Positions 53,069-60,878 of a stretch of 64,000 nucleotides of DNA are shown piece after piece (the first letter of the stretch is position 1; each line of letters opens with the position of its first letter). This stretch comes from Nocardia rhamnosiphila NBRC 108938 (GTDB lineage Bacteria > Actinomycetota > Actinomycetes > Mycobacteriales > Mycobacteriaceae), in contig NZ_JOAJ01000009.1 of NCBI RefSeq assembly GCF_000720425.1, forward strand, positions 434,001 through 498,000, read 5' to 3'. Under the pieces are notes generated by a model. It was not told the origin of the DNA. It worked only from the letters and a program-made list of their open reading frames with translations, and searched no databases. Both the position numbers and the translations under genes were made by a program.

Positions 53069-53305
53069 ATGAGCATCGACAACGGTACGAATGTGGACCT
53101 GTCCGGCGCCCGCTGGGTGAGCGGCGCGACCGGGGAAGGCGCCGCAACGCCGGGGGCCCACAGCGTCGAGATCGCGATGCTGGCCGACGGTCACGTCGGA
53201 ATGCGTGACGGCAAGAATCCCGACGGGCCGGTACTGGTCTTCACCCCGGGTGAGTGGGCGGCCTTCACCGCCGGCGTACGCGACGGCGAGTTCGACCGGC
53301 CGTAA
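53069..53305 (+). CDS. DUF397 domain protein
   Basis: This 78-residue protein is a DUF397 protein: NVDLSGARWVSGATGEG near the start, then VEIAMLADGHVGMRDGK and VLVFTPGEWAAFTAGVRDGE. DUF397 genes usually pair with an XRE-family regulator, and the two may form a toxin-antitoxin-like or developmental regulatory pair. No such partner lies next to it here. GAAGGAG precedes ATG 53069. Confidence 0.88.
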   Translation: MSIDNGTNVDLSGARWVSGATGEGAATPGAHSVEIAMLADGHVGMRDGKNPDGPVLVFTPGEWAAFTAGVRDGEFDRP

Positions 53306-53379
53306 TTTCTGTTCACCCGGGTCTTCCTGCCCGCGAGCACGGCGTTTGGGTCCAGCAGGTAACGGGTAGACAACAATAT

Positions 53380-53577
53380 GTGGACCCAGGGATCAAGAAT
53401 TCCCGTCCCCGGCTCCGCAAATTCGGGCCCGGCGACGGCGTCGCGCGGTTGATCGTCGGCCTGCTTTTTGCGGCATCCGCGGTGGGCGTTTTCGTACTCA
53501 CCGGCTCGGTGTTCTCGGCTTTGTTCGTCGGGGTGCTCGTGGGGCTGGTCGCGACCGGTGTGGTCGCGATGCTGTGA
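53380..53577 (+). CDS. Small membrane protein, unknown
   Basis: A 65-residue frame from GTG 53380 has a basic start (NSRPRLRKFGPGDG) and two hydrophobic segments (ARLIVGLLFAASAVGVFVL and FSALFVGVLVGLVATGVVAM). It looks like a two-helix membrane peptide of unknown role. The ribosome binding site is weak, so the start and the gene itself are uncertain. It converges with sdhB. Confidence 0.45.
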   Translation: MDPGIKNSRPRLRKFGPGDGVARLIVGLLFAASAVGVFVLTGSVFSALFVGVLVGLVATGVVAML

Positions 53578-53595
53578 GACGGTCGGGCGAAACGG

Positions 53596-54342
53596 TCAGC
53601 GCCGGAAGAGCTTGTTGCCGAGCCAGACGATCGGATCGTATTTCCGGTCGGCCACGCGTTCCTTCATCGGTATCAGCGCATTGTCGGTGATCTTGATATT
53701 TTCCGGGCATACCTCGGTGCAGCATTTGGTGATATTGCAGTAGCCGAGCCCGTGCTCCTCCTGGGCGGCGTCCCGGCGATCGGCCACATCCAGCGGATGC
53801 ATCTCCAGCTCCGCGATCCGCATGAGATACCGCGGGCCGGCGAAGGCCTCTTTGTTCTCGTCGTGATCGCGCACCACATGGCAGGTGTTCTGGCACAGGA
53901 AGCATTCGATGCATTTGCGGAACTCCTGCGAGCGCTGCACATCCACCTGCTGCATCCGGTACTGCCCGGGCTCCAGATCCGGCGGCGGTGTGAACGACGG
54001 GATCTCGCGGGCCTTCTTGTAGTTGTAGGAGACATCGGTCACCAGGTCGCGAACCACCGGGAACGTGCGCAGCGGTGTCACAGTGACAACATCTTCCGGC
54101 GTGAAGGTGGACATCCGGGTCATGCAGAGCAGCCGCGGTTTTCCGTTCACCTCGGCCGAGCAGGAACCGCATTTGCCCGCCTTGCAGTTCCAGCGGACGG
54201 CGAGGTCGGGCGCCTGGGTCGCCTGCAGGCGGTGGATGATGTCGAGAACCACTTCGCCCTCGTTCACCGCCACCGTGAAATCCTGTAGTTCTCCACCTTC
54301 GGTATCGCCGCGCCATACGCGGAACCGGGCGTCGTAACTCAT
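53596..54342 (-). CDS. sdhB: Succinate dehydrogenase iron-sulfur subunit
   Basis: SdhB passes electrons from FAD to quinone through three Fe-S clusters. The 248-residue protein has the [2Fe-2S] ligands in CKAGKCGSC with a later Cys in RLLCM, and the [4Fe-4S]/[3Fe-4S] groups in CIECFLCQNTC and CNITKCCTEVCPENI. ATG 54342 follows AAGGAGG and begins four bases after the sdhA stop. The arrangement sdhC-sdhA-sdhB matches the mycobacterial Sdh1 operon. Confidence 0.94.
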   Translation of the reverse strand: MSYDARFRVWRGDTEGGELQDFTVAVNEGEVVLDIIHRLQATQAPDLAVRWNCKAGKCGSCSAEVNGKPRLLCMTRMSTFTPEDVVTVTPLRTFPVVRDLVTDVSYNYKKAREIPSFTPPPDLEPGQYRMQQVDVQRSQEFRKCIECFLCQNTCHVVRDHDENKEAFAGPRYLMRIAELEMHPLDVADRRDAAQEEHGLGYCNITKCCTEVCPENIKITDNALIPMKERVADRKYDPIVWLGNKLFRR

Positions 54343-54346
54343 TCGC

Positions 54347-56317
54347 TCACGCCTCCTTGCTGTCCGATTCGCGGCCTTCGGGCGTAGCACCTGCCGCGGC
54401 GCCGTCCACCGCGGCCGGATGGGTCGCGAGTTCGGCTGGGGTGTAATACTTTTCCAACTCACCGAAGTCGAAGAGGGCGAGCAGTTCGTCCCGCATCGGC
54501 AGCTGATCCTGCACGGTCACCGAGATATCGGGGATATTCGCGACTCCGGCGCCGTCGATGCCGCAGACGAGGAGTTTGTTGCGCCACTGCGGGTCCATCC
54601 CCGGGTGGTCGTCGCGGGTGTGTCCGCCGCGGCTCTCGGTGCGCAACAGCGCGGCCTGCGCCACACACTGGCTGACCAGCAGCATATTTCGCATATCGAG
54701 GGCGAGATGCCAGCCCGGGTTGAACTGCCGGTGCCCCTCGATGGTGACGTGCGCGAACCGCTGGCGCAGCGCCTCCAGGTGGGAGATCGCCTCGCGGACC
54801 TCGGCTTCCTTGCGGATGATGCCCACCAGATCGTTCATGGTCTGCTGCAGATCGGTGTGCAGGGTGTACGGGTTCTCCCCGGAGGCGCCGTCCGGCGGAT
54901 CGAACGGGGCGAGCGCCGTCCGGGCCGCTGTCGCGATATCGGCGTCGGCCACCGCCGGCCGCTCGGCGAGTCCTTCGACGTACTCGGCCGCGCCCAGCCC
55001 CGCCCGCCGACCGAAGACCAGCAGATCCGACAGGGAATTGCCGCCGAGCCGGTTGGATCCGTGCATACCGCCCGAGCATTCACCGGCGGCGAAGAGACCC
55101 GGTACGTGCGCCGCGCCGGTATCCGGATCGACTTCGATCCCGCCCATCACGTAATGACAGGTGGGCCCGACCTCCATCGGCTCCTTGGTGATGTCCACAT
55201 CGGCCAGTTCCTTGAACTGGTGGTGCATCGACGGCAACCGGCGGATGATCTCCTCCGGAGTGAGCCGCGAGGCGATATCCAGGTAGACCCCGCCGTGTTC
55301 GGTACCCCGGCCGGCCTTGACCTCTTCGTTGATGGCGCGGGCCACTTCGTCGCGGGGCAGCAGATCAGGGGTGCGACGCGCCGAATCGTTGTCGCGCAGC
55401 CACTGATCGGCCTCTTCCTCGCTCTCGGCGTACTGCCCTTTGAAGACCGGCGGAATGTAATCGAACATGAACCGTTTGCCGTCGGTGTTCTTCAATACGC
55501 CGCCGTCACCGCGGACGCCCTCGGTGACGAGAATGCCCTTCACACTCGGCGGCCACACCATGCCGGTGGGATGGAACTGGAGGAACTCCATATTGATCAG
55601 CCGGGCGCCGGCCCGCAGCGCCAGGGCGTGGCCGTCACCGGTGTACTCCCAGGAGTTCGAGGTCACCTTGTAGGATTTGCCGATTCCGCCCGTGGCCAGG
55701 ATGACCGCGGGGGTCTCGAACAGGATGAAGCGGCCGGATTCGCGCCAGTAACCGAAGGCGCCGCTGATCCGGTCACCGTCCTTGAGCAGATCCGTGATGG
55801 TGCATTCGGCGAAAACCTTGATCCGTGACTCGTAGTCGCCGGTCTGCGCGTAGTCCTCCTGCTGCAGCGAGACGATCTTCTGCTGCATGGTGCGGATCAG
55901 TTCGAGCCCTGTACGGTCGCCCACATGCGCCAGCCGGGGGTAGGTGTGCCCACCGAAATTGCGCTGGCTGATCCGGCCGTCGGCGGTCCGGTCGAACAGG
56001 GCGCCGTAGGTCTCCAGCTCCCAGACGCGGTCGGGGGCCTCCCGGGCGTGCAGTTCGGCCATCCGCCAGTTGTTCAGGAATTTGCCGCCGCGCATGGTGT
56101 CGCGGAAATGGGTCTCCCAGGTGTCCTTCTCGTTGGCGTTGCCCATCGCCGCCGCGCAGCCGCCCTCGGCCATCACGGTATGGGCCTTGCCGAACAGCGA
56201 TTTGCACACCACCGCCACCGAGAGACCGTGTTCCCGGGCTTCGATCACCGCGCGTAGTCCGGCGCCGCCGGCACCGATCACCACGACGTCGTAGGTGTGC
56301 CGCTCCACTTCGGGCAT
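54347..56317 (-). CDS. sdhA: Succinate dehydrogenase flavoprotein subunit
   Basis: SdhA holds covalent FAD and oxidises succinate to fumarate in the TCA cycle. The 656-residue protein begins with the FAD motif VVVIGAGGAGLRAVIEA, has AHTVMAEGGCAAAMGN (the FAD-linking site region) and an active-site segment FHPTGM. The length and C-terminus with a charged extension (SKEA) fit the Sdh1 type. It starts at ATG 56317, 15 bases after the sdhC stop. Confidence 0.94.
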   Translation of the reverse strand: MPEVERHTYDVVVIGAGGAGLRAVIEAREHGLSVAVVCKSLFGKAHTVMAEGGCAAAMGNANEKDTWETHFRDTMRGGKFLNNWRMAELHAREAPDRVWELETYGALFDRTADGRISQRNFGGHTYPRLAHVGDRTGLELIRTMQQKIVSLQQEDYAQTGDYESRIKVFAECTITDLLKDGDRISGAFGYWRESGRFILFETPAVILATGGIGKSYKVTSNSWEYTGDGHALALRAGARLINMEFLQFHPTGMVWPPSVKGILVTEGVRGDGGVLKNTDGKRFMFDYIPPVFKGQYAESEEEADQWLRDNDSARRTPDLLPRDEVARAINEEVKAGRGTEHGGVYLDIASRLTPEEIIRRLPSMHHQFKELADVDITKEPMEVGPTCHYVMGGIEVDPDTGAAHVPGLFAAGECSGGMHGSNRLGGNSLSDLLVFGRRAGLGAAEYVEGLAERPAVADADIATAARTALAPFDPPDGASGENPYTLHTDLQQTMNDLVGIIRKEAEVREAISHLEALRQRFAHVTIEGHRQFNPGWHLALDMRNMLLVSQCVAQAALLRTESRGGHTRDDHPGMDPQWRNKLLVCGIDGAGVANIPDISVTVQDQLPMRDELLALFDFGELEKYYTPAELATHPAAVDGAAAGATPEGRESDSKEA

Positions 56318-56332
56318 AGCCGTGCAAACTCC

Positions 56333-57166
56333 TCAGTCGATGATGCGAAGATCGGAAATCGTGCCGCTGGCAACCAACATCACGTAGAAGTCGGTGAGTA
56401 CGAGGGTGCCCAGCGTGGTCCAGGCGAGCTGCATATGCCTGGTGTTGAGCTTGGAGACCTGTGTCCAGAACCAGTACCGCACCGGATGTGCGGAGAAGTG
56501 TTTGAGCCGCCCGCCCGCGATATGCCGACAGGAATGGCAGGACAGGGTGTAGGCCCACAGCAAGATCACATTGCCGGTGATGATCAGGCTGCCCAGTCCC
56601 AGCCCGAATCCGCCGGTTTTGCCGTGGTAGGCGATCACCGCGTCGTAGGTGTTGATCAGCGAGATGAGCACCGCGACATAGAAGAAGTAGCGGTGGGCGT
56701 TCTGGATGATCAGCGGCAGCCGGGTCTCCCCGGTGTACTTCGCGTGGGGTTCGGCCACCGCGCAGGCCGGCGGTGAGAACCACACCGACCGGTAGTAGGC
56801 CTTGCGGTAGTAGTAGCAGGTGAGCCGGAACCCGAGCAGGAACGGCAGCACCAGGAACCCGAGCGGCAGGAACACCGGCAGGTCGCCGAACGGGGTACCG
56901 AAGTGACTCGCCCCCTCGACGCAGGAGGTGCTCAGGCAGGGGGAGTAGAAGGGCGTCAGATAGTGGTAGTCGGGCACCCAATACGCCGTGCGCACAAAGG
57001 ATCTGATGGTCGCGTAGATGACGAACGCGGCCAGCCCGATCACTGTGATCAGCGGCGGTAGCCACCACCGATCCGTGCGTAGGGTCCGGGTGGTGATCCG
57101 GGCCCGGGTCCTGCTGAATACGCCTGTACCCGCTTCGGGAGCGGTTGTGGTCGTTGTGGCACTCAC
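56333..57166 (-). CDS. sdhC: Succinate dehydrogenase membrane anchor (Sdh1-type)
   Basis: This 277-residue protein anchors the complex and binds quinone. It has about five membrane helices: WWLPPLITVIGLAAFVIYAT, FLPLGFLVLPFLLGF, a segment near FFYVAVLISLINTYD, LIITGNVILLWAYTL and a C-terminal LGTLVLTDFYVMLV. Single-subunit anchors of this kind occur in mycobacterial Sdh1 (Rv0249c-like). GTG 57166 is chosen because it overlaps the stop of a 13-codon upstream frame; the Thr/Ala/Pro-rich N-terminus is cytoplasmic. Heme ligands were not assigned. Confidence 0.86.
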   Translation of the reverse strand: MSATTTTTAPEAGTGVFSRTRARITTRTLRTDRWWLPPLITVIGLAAFVIYATIRSFVRTAYWVPDYHYLTPFYSPCLSTSCVEGASHFGTPFGDLPVFLPLGFLVLPFLLGFRLTCYYYRKAYYRSVWFSPPACAVAEPHAKYTGETRLPLIIQNAHRYFFYVAVLISLINTYDAVIAYHGKTGGFGLGLGSLIITGNVILLWAYTLSCHSCRHIAGGRLKHFSAHPVRYWFWTQVSKLNTRHMQLAWTTLGTLVLTDFYVMLVASGTISDLRIID

Positions 57167-57204
57167 TGGTCGATGCCTCGCTGATCGGCGGTGCGGGTGG
57201 TCAT
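57163..57204 (-). CDS. Candidate 13-residue upstream ORF of the sdh operon
   Basis: MTTRTADQRGIDQ starts at ATG 57204 with GGAGG six bases upstream. Its TGA overlaps the GTG of sdhC (GTGA). It has the best ribosome binding site in the region, whereas the sdhC GTG has a weak one, so it may deliver ribosomes to sdhC by coupling. Confidence 0.4.
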   Translation of the reverse strand: MTTRTADQRGIDQ

Positions 57205-57356
57205 GGGGTACCTCCGCGATCGAATGTGATGCTGAGCACCATACGCCCGGCCCGCTATCGAATGAGCAGGGTCCGCGCAATCTCGATGGGCTCGAGGGTA
57301 GGTGATTTGCGCCACATTTACTGACGATCTTGCTCGGGTGAACACGTCGCAAACGA

Positions 57357-57391
57357 GGACGGCCGGTCGCCTGTGCGGCGACCGGCCGTCC
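57357..57391. terminator. Strong hairpin downstream of the 96-residue gene
   Basis: A perfect 15-bp stem (57357-57371 with 57377-57391) with a 5-base loop is one of the strongest hairpins in the window. It lies 63 bases after the stop of the 57455-57745 gene and before the sdh promoter region, so it probably separates the two transcripts. Confidence 0.8.
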
Positions 57392-57454
57392 GAAGATCAT
57401 CGGCTTACGGCCCGATGTCCGGTGTTCAGTTATCCGGCGGTGAACCCCGGCCGA

Positions 57455-57745
57455 TTACTGGGTACGCGGCCGCGAGTGGAAGCCGAGGCCCTCGTCCTGG
57501 GCGCCCATCCACGCCGATTCGTCGGATTTGCTGTCCGGGACGTAGATGGGTTCCTGGCCGCGGCGGGCCGCCACCTGCGGCGGGGGGCTCTTCTCCAGTT
57601 CATCGGCATCGATGCAGAGCCGTTCCAGATCGTTCTCCAGCCGGCGCACGGGGCCGGCATCTCCATAATGAGTGCGCAGCACCCCGATGGAATGACGAAG
57701 CTGGTTTACGGCGTATCGGAGTTCCGCGATGTCGCTACGTGTCAT
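57455..57745 (-). CDS. 96-residue helical protein, unknown
   Basis: This protein starts MTRSDIAELRYAVNQLRHSI at ATG 57745, with AGGAGGT eight bases upstream. Residues 5-50 form one or two charged helices (RRLENDLERLCIDADELE); the C-terminal half has Pro/Lys/Asp and may be disordered. I do not recognise a family. A longer frame extends to 57946 without a start signal. The 398-base gap upstream (57746-58143) has AT-rich sequence near 57820-57880 and 58080-58130, suitable for its promoter, and no other gene. Confidence 0.65.
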   Translation of the reverse strand: MTRSDIAELRYAVNQLRHSIGVLRTHYGDAGPVRRLENDLERLCIDADELEKSPPPQVAARRGQEPIYVPDSKSDESAWMGAQDEGLGFHSRPRTQ

Positions 57746-58143
57746 GGGTACCTCCTGAGTTGCCAACCGGTCGCGGTGTCGAACGCCGCCCGGACTGCGC
57801 CGGCCGTCCGGCGTGCTTGTGACCGACCACACAAGGTGATCTACAACACAGTACGGCAAAATCCTGATTCCGGCTCGTCCGATGATCAAGATCGGGTTTC
57901 GGTTGGGAGCCGATGTATACGGCTCGGCCGTGGGCCGGTGCGGCACTCTGCGGGCATATACAGCTGTCTAGCTGCTGGGTGAGAATTACGTATACGACGC
58001 TCGATCCGGGGTCGATGGTTGTATGAGCAGCCCTGATCGACACGCTGGAGACGGCATGGACATCTGGCCAGGGGCGGTATCGGACTATCTATGCTTTTCT
58101 AGGGAATCTTCTAGTAAGTCCGATAGATTGCTAGCGCAGCCCG

Positions 58144-59331
58144 TCAGGTGGTGACGCTGCGCAGGTAGCGCCCGAAATGCGGGACGGTGAACCCGATGGT
58201 GCCGCGCTCCGCGGAGTAGATGAGGCCCTTCTTGATCAGTCCGTCGCGGGCCGGCGACAGCGAGGCGGGTTTGCGGCCCAGTTCGGCGGCCACCGCCGAC
58301 GTGGCGACCGGGCCGTCGTCACCGGACAGATCGGCCATCGCGCGCATGTACTCGCGTTCGGCCGGGGTGGCCCGTTCGTACCGGGAGCCGAAGAAGCCGA
58401 CCGCGAGCTCTTCCTCGGCGGCCGGCGCCGCCACCTCGACATCCTCGGCGGTGATCGGACTGCCCGGCGCCTGGTCCCAGGTCGCCTTGCCGTAGGCCTG
58501 CACGAAATACGGATATCCGTCGGCTTTGCGGTAGAGCGCGGTGAGCGCCTCGTCGGAGAATTTCACGTCCTCGCGCTCGGCCGGCGCGATCAGCGCACGA
58601 TCGGCCGACTCCCGGTCCAGCCGGTCGATGCGGTGATAGCCGAACAGGCGTTCGGAATAGCTCTTGGACGCCGAGAGCACCGCCGGCAGATGCGGTAGAC
58701 CCGCCCCCACCACGATCAGCGGCGCGGTGTCCTGGCTCAGCTCGTGGCAGGCGCCGCAGATGGCCGAGATATCGGCCGGACCCAGATCCTGCATCTCGTC
58801 GATGAAGACGGCGATACCCGCGCCGACGTCCTGGGCCAGCGCCGCGGCCTCCGTCAACAGTTCCACCAGGTCGATCTCGATATCGCCGGAGTCGGCGCGA
58901 CCGGTCACGGCCGGTACGTCGATACCCGGCTGCCATCGCTCCCGCATGCCCTTGTCCGCCGTCGCGCGCAGCGCGAACGCTTTGAGGATGCCCAGGAAAT
59001 CGTCGATCCGTTCCTGGTTGTGGTGCGTTTTGGCGATGGCCCGCGCGGCCGTGTGCAGCGCCGAGGACAGCGGCCGGCGCAGTTCCTGGTCCGGGCGGGC
59101 CTCTATCTTGCCGGTGCCCCAGCCGCGGGAGACCGCGGCCGAGCGCAACTGGTTGAGCAGTACGGTCTTCCCCACACCGCGCAGCCCGGTGAGCATCACG
59201 CTGCGCTCCGGACGACCCCGGGCGATCCGTTCGAGGACGATATCGAACGCGGCGAGCTGCTTGTCGCGTCCGGCGAGTTCCGGTGGACGCTGACCGGCGC
59301 CGGGCGCATACGGGTTCCGCACGGGGTCCAT
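58144..59331 (-). CDS. AAA ATPase with C-terminal winged helix (ORC/Cdc6-like)
   Basis: The 395-residue protein has Walker A LTGLRGVGKTVLLNQL (about 46-62), Walker B VFIDEMQDL near 195-203 and a sensor/arginine region (GYHRIDRLDRESADRAL). After about 310 a winged helix domain follows (VATSAVAAELGRKPASLSPARDGLIKKG by segments). Such ATPases are common in actinobacteria and their role is unclear; they may bind DNA or act in defence. The C-terminus is intact. It has its own promoter in the 59332-59400 AT-containing stretch. Confidence 0.85.
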   Translation of the reverse strand: MDPVRNPYAPGAGQRPPELAGRDKQLAAFDIVLERIARGRPERSVMLTGLRGVGKTVLLNQLRSAAVSRGWGTGKIEARPDQELRRPLSSALHTAARAIAKTHHNQERIDDFLGILKAFALRATADKGMRERWQPGIDVPAVTGRADSGDIEIDLVELLTEAAALAQDVGAGIAVFIDEMQDLGPADISAICGACHELSQDTAPLIVVGAGLPHLPAVLSASKSYSERLFGYHRIDRLDRESADRALIAPAEREDVKFSDEALTALYRKADGYPYFVQAYGKATWDQAPGSPITAEDVEVAAPAAEEELAVGFFGSRYERATPAEREYMRAMADLSGDDGPVATSAVAAELGRKPASLSPARDGLIKKGLIYSAERGTIGFTVPHFGRYLRSVTT

Positions 59332-59587
59332 ACCCTCAGACCGTAGCGAACCGATCGGAAAATATGTCCTTATCTATGCCGAGTTCTAGAGAGTTCTGGC
59401 GGGTGTCCGGCGTCCCCGGGCCGCCGCGCCGTGGCGCCGGACGCGGGCCGGGCGGACACGCCCGGACGAGACCTCCGCGTGACCTGTCGGCGCACCGAAA
59501 AACGCTGTCGCGCCGGTGCTTTACACATGTACTCCCTGTTGGCGCGAAAAGGACACGCGTTCGGCTGGACAACACCCGGGCGGCATC

Positions 59588-59603
59588 GTAACCTTCTTGT
59601 GAC
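59588..59603 (+). promoter_or_regulatory. Possible MtrA-like direct repeat before the NlpC/P60 gene
   Basis: GTAAC and GTGAC occur with an 11-base period (GTAACcttcttGTGAC), about 130 bases before the hydrolase start. Such tandem boxes, one helix turn apart, resemble binding sites of the response regulator MtrA, which controls cell-wall hydrolases in actinobacteria. The rest of the 400-base gap (59332-59731) holds GC-rich inverted repeats near 59400-59470 and no supported gene. Confidence 0.3.
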
Positions 59604-59731
59604 TTAGTGGAGTCGAGTCGTTTCGTAAGTGAGGCGGCGCCATTTGGTCACCGCCGCAGCCGGCCGCCGCGAATCGAGTAGGACGCGCGACCGGAGCGAC
59701 GGGAGAGCACGAGGATCGGAGACGTAGCTCG

Positions 59732-60373
59732 GTGGGTAAGCACAGCTTGCAGCGAGAATCCAAGCTGCCTAATTCTGTCAAGGGCGCGCTGGTCATGGGC
59801 ACGCTGGCCGCGACTACGGGCACGATGCCCGCGATCGCCTCGGCCGCGACGACCACGATCGACGTTCCCGGTATCGGCAAGTTCGACGTCGAGGTGCCGG
59901 ATCAGTTCGCCGATCAGGCGAACCAGCTCAACCAGCAGCTGAACCAGGTCCTCGAGCAGGCTCCGCACGCCATGCCCGCCGCTCCCGCGCTGCCCAACTT
60001 CGCGCCGCCCGCCCCGCTCCAGCAGCAGACCCTCGGCGATATTGCCCTCGACGCCGCCAAGACCAAGGTCGGCGCAATGTACTCCTGGGGTGCGGCCGGC
60101 CCGGCCAACTTCGACTGCTCCGGCCTGGTCCAGTGGGCCTACAAGCAGGCCGGGATCAAACTGCCGCGTACCAGCTTCGAACAGTCGCACGTCGGCGCGC
60201 CGATCGCGTTCGACAACCTCAAGCCCGGCGATATCGTCATCACCAACGGTGGCGGTCACGTCGGCATGTACGCCGGTGACGGCCTGCTCCTGAACGCGGT
60301 GCAGTCCGGCGAGCCGGTCTCCTACACCCACCTCTCCGCCGACGATGTGGTCACCGCGCGTCGTATCGTATAG
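59732..60373 (+). CDS. NlpC/P60 (C40) peptidoglycan hydrolase
   Basis: This secreted enzyme cuts peptide stems in peptidoglycan. The 213-residue protein has a signal peptide (about 1-38, ending AIASAA), a short helical Gln/Asn-rich segment (DQANQLNQQLNQVLEQA, 61-77), a Pro-rich linker and the C40 domain with C129 (NFDCSGLVQWAY), H176 (GGGHVGMY) and a third polar residue near N188. It resembles RipA/RipD-family hydrolases without the long coiled coil. GTG 59732 starts the gene. The S4 gene follows by three bases. Confidence 0.92.
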   Translation: MGKHSLQRESKLPNSVKGALVMGTLAATTGTMPAIASAATTTIDVPGIGKFDVEVPDQFADQANQLNQQLNQVLEQAPHAMPAAPALPNFAPPAPLQQQTLGDIALDAAKTKVGAMYSWGAAGPANFDCSGLVQWAYKQAGIKLPRTSFEQSHVGAPIAFDNLKPGDIVITNGGGHVGMYAGDGLLLNAVQSGEPVSYTHLSADDVVTARRIV

Positions 60374-60376
60374 CGG

Positions 60377-60781
60377 GTGAACCGAGCCGCTACCGAGCCG
60401 AACAACGGCAATACCCAGGCACGGGTCGACTCCTGGGTCTGGGCTGTCCGTTTGTTCAAAACTCGGTCGGCTGCCGCGGCCGCCTGTCGAGGCGGACATG
60501 TGCGTGTGAACGGTGCGACAGCCAAACCCGCACAACCGGTACGTCCGGGCGACGAGATCCGGATCCGGAACAACGGTGTCGAGCGGATCGTCGTCGTGGA
60601 GCGGGTGATCACAAAACGGGTAGGTGCTCCGATCGCCGCCCAATGCCTGATCGACCGCAGTCCACCGCCTCCGCCCAAGGAAGTTCTCGCTACCCTGCCG
60701 CAACGAGACCGCGGGACCGGGCGCCCGACGAAACGGGAACGTCGCGAAACCGACCGGCTGCTCGGCCGGACCGATCACTGA
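60377..60781 (+). CDS. S4 domain RNA-binding protein (Hsp15-like)
   Basis: The 134-residue protein begins with an S4 domain: ARVDSWVWAVRLFKTRSAAA, then CRGGHVRVNGATAKPAQPVRPGD. It resembles Hsp15 (HslR), which binds 50S subunits carrying stalled nascent chains. The C-terminus is Arg/Pro-rich (GRPTKRERRETDRLLGRT) and may bind RNA. GTG 60377 lies three bases after the NlpC/P60 stop, so the two are probably co-transcribed, though the functional link is not clear. Confidence 0.9.
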   Translation: MNRAATEPNNGNTQARVDSWVWAVRLFKTRSAAAAACRGGHVRVNGATAKPAQPVRPGDEIRIRNNGVERIVVVERVITKRVGAPIAAQCLIDRSPPPPPKEVLATLPQRDRGTGRPTKRERRETDRLLGRTDH

Positions 60782-60878
60782 GCCCGCTTCCTGGGGCCGT
60801 TGTCCATCTGCTCGCCGAACGGTAGATCCGATCTCTGCCGTCCGGCGTGGCCCAGGTGCCCGGACCGCGCCGGAGGTT

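Noticed and set aside
59500..59731. Possible c-di-AMP (ydaO) riboswitch before the NlpC/P60 gene
   Set aside because: Such riboswitches are common before cell-wall hydrolase genes in actinobacteria, but I could not find the conserved core elements here. A covariance-model search would settle it.
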